From: a virus
Reading direction: 5' to 3' (one strand)
IMG/VR virus record: IMGVR_UViG_3300034272_000362
Span: 1-26,872 of that record
Length of the DNA stretch: 26,872 nucleotides
A program made the position numbers and the translations under genes. Under the pieces are notes generated by a model that was given only the letters and a program-made list of their open reading frames with translations, was not told the origin of the DNA and ran no database searches. Each line of letters begins with the position of its first letter. The stretch's first letter is position 1. Of the stretch, positions 26,658 to 26,872 are shown piece by piece.

Positions 26658-26872
26658 ATGAAGCACGATGTTTTTAATCAGTACGTGGAGAGGGTCTCTG
26701 ACCTTTTTAGCGTAAGTAGGGACGATATGTTCTCGAAGTCAAAGAGGAGGGAGTGCGTAGATGCGAGGCATTTAGTTTATTACTTGTGCAACAAGAGACC
26801 TATGCAGATTTCATACATACAAAAGTACATGAAAGAAGCAGGCTACGAAATCAAGCATTCCTCAATCATCTA
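26658..26872 (+). CDS. DnaA domain IV-like protein, start only
   Basis: 71 residues visible and open at the window end. MKHDVFNQYVERVSDLFSVSRDDMFSKSKRRECVDARHLVYYLCNKRPMQISYIQKYMKEAGYEIKHSSII matches the DNA-binding C-terminal domain of DnaA: FSVSRDDMFSKSKRRECVDARHLVYYL is the helix and basic loop, and KHSSII stands in for the DHSTV signature. It begins directly with this domain, so lacks the AAA+ part at the N-terminus. It could bind DnaA-type boxes as a replication initiator or a decoy regulating the host. Confidence 0.75.
   Translation, partial: MKHDVFNQYVERVSDLFSVSRDDMFSKSKRRECVDARHLVYYLCNKRPMQISYIQKYMKEAGYEIKHSSII

Noticed and set aside
1-26872. CRISPR array, tRNA genes, insertion sequence or integrase
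   Set aside because: No regular spacer-repeat series, no cloverleaf, no transposase or recombinase motifs, and no terminal repeats were seen on reading both strands.

Overview
The window reads as part of a lytic tailed phage genome infecting a Bacteroidetes (probably flavobacterial) host. The evidence is low GC, AT-rich leaders such as AAATCAAA before ATG instead of Shine-Dalgarno sites, and -7 elements of the Bacteroidetes form TAnnTTTG (TATATTTG occurs several times). The terminase large subunit and portal resemble those of crAss-like phages, by recognition only. No integrase, lysogeny repressor, tRNA or CRISPR was seen.

Layout. Positions 1-19112 are almost entirely minus-strand late genes. 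In transcription order they are: an 84-aa orphan; GroEL, a small conserved protein and GroES; a run of very small basic proteins; a beta-rich structural protein; a lysis block with holin-like, spanin-like and M15 peptidase genes; a short paralogue of the fibre N-terminus; a 1693-aa tail fibre with an S74 auto-chaperone end; a protein with two GroES-like segments; a 2OG-Fe(II) oxygenase; a possible small terminase; the large terminase; and the start of the portal. One plus-strand winged-helix-like gene (15792-16259) interrupts this block.

Positions 18362-19650 are a mostly non-coding hub. It holds seven copies of ATGTCGA in both orientations (possible origin or operator array), a minus-strand terminator, a GC-rich island with direct repeats, and divergent promoters.

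From 19652 onward all genes are on the plus strand: small early/accessory genes, an Amidoligase_2-like enzyme, a class II amidotransferase/gamma-glutamylcyclotransferase/zinc-ribbon fusion, a MazG-like pyrophosphohydrolase and a DnaA domain IV-like protein cut by the window end.

The most striking signal is RNA-level. A palindrome GTGTCTNNNNAGACAC occurs eight times. Six copies are in plus-side intergenic regions, five of them heading gene modules, and two are inside minus-strand genes. At three modules it is followed within 6-13 nt by the cleavage site of a type III hammerhead ribozyme in the 5' leader. This suggests self-cleaving processing of a polycistronic early transcript, leaving a hairpin at the 3' end of the upstream RNA and a folded ribozyme at the 5' end of the downstream RNA. 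The modules carry, among other genes, the amidoligase and the amidotransferase fusion, which together look like a peptide- or metabolite-modifying pathway.
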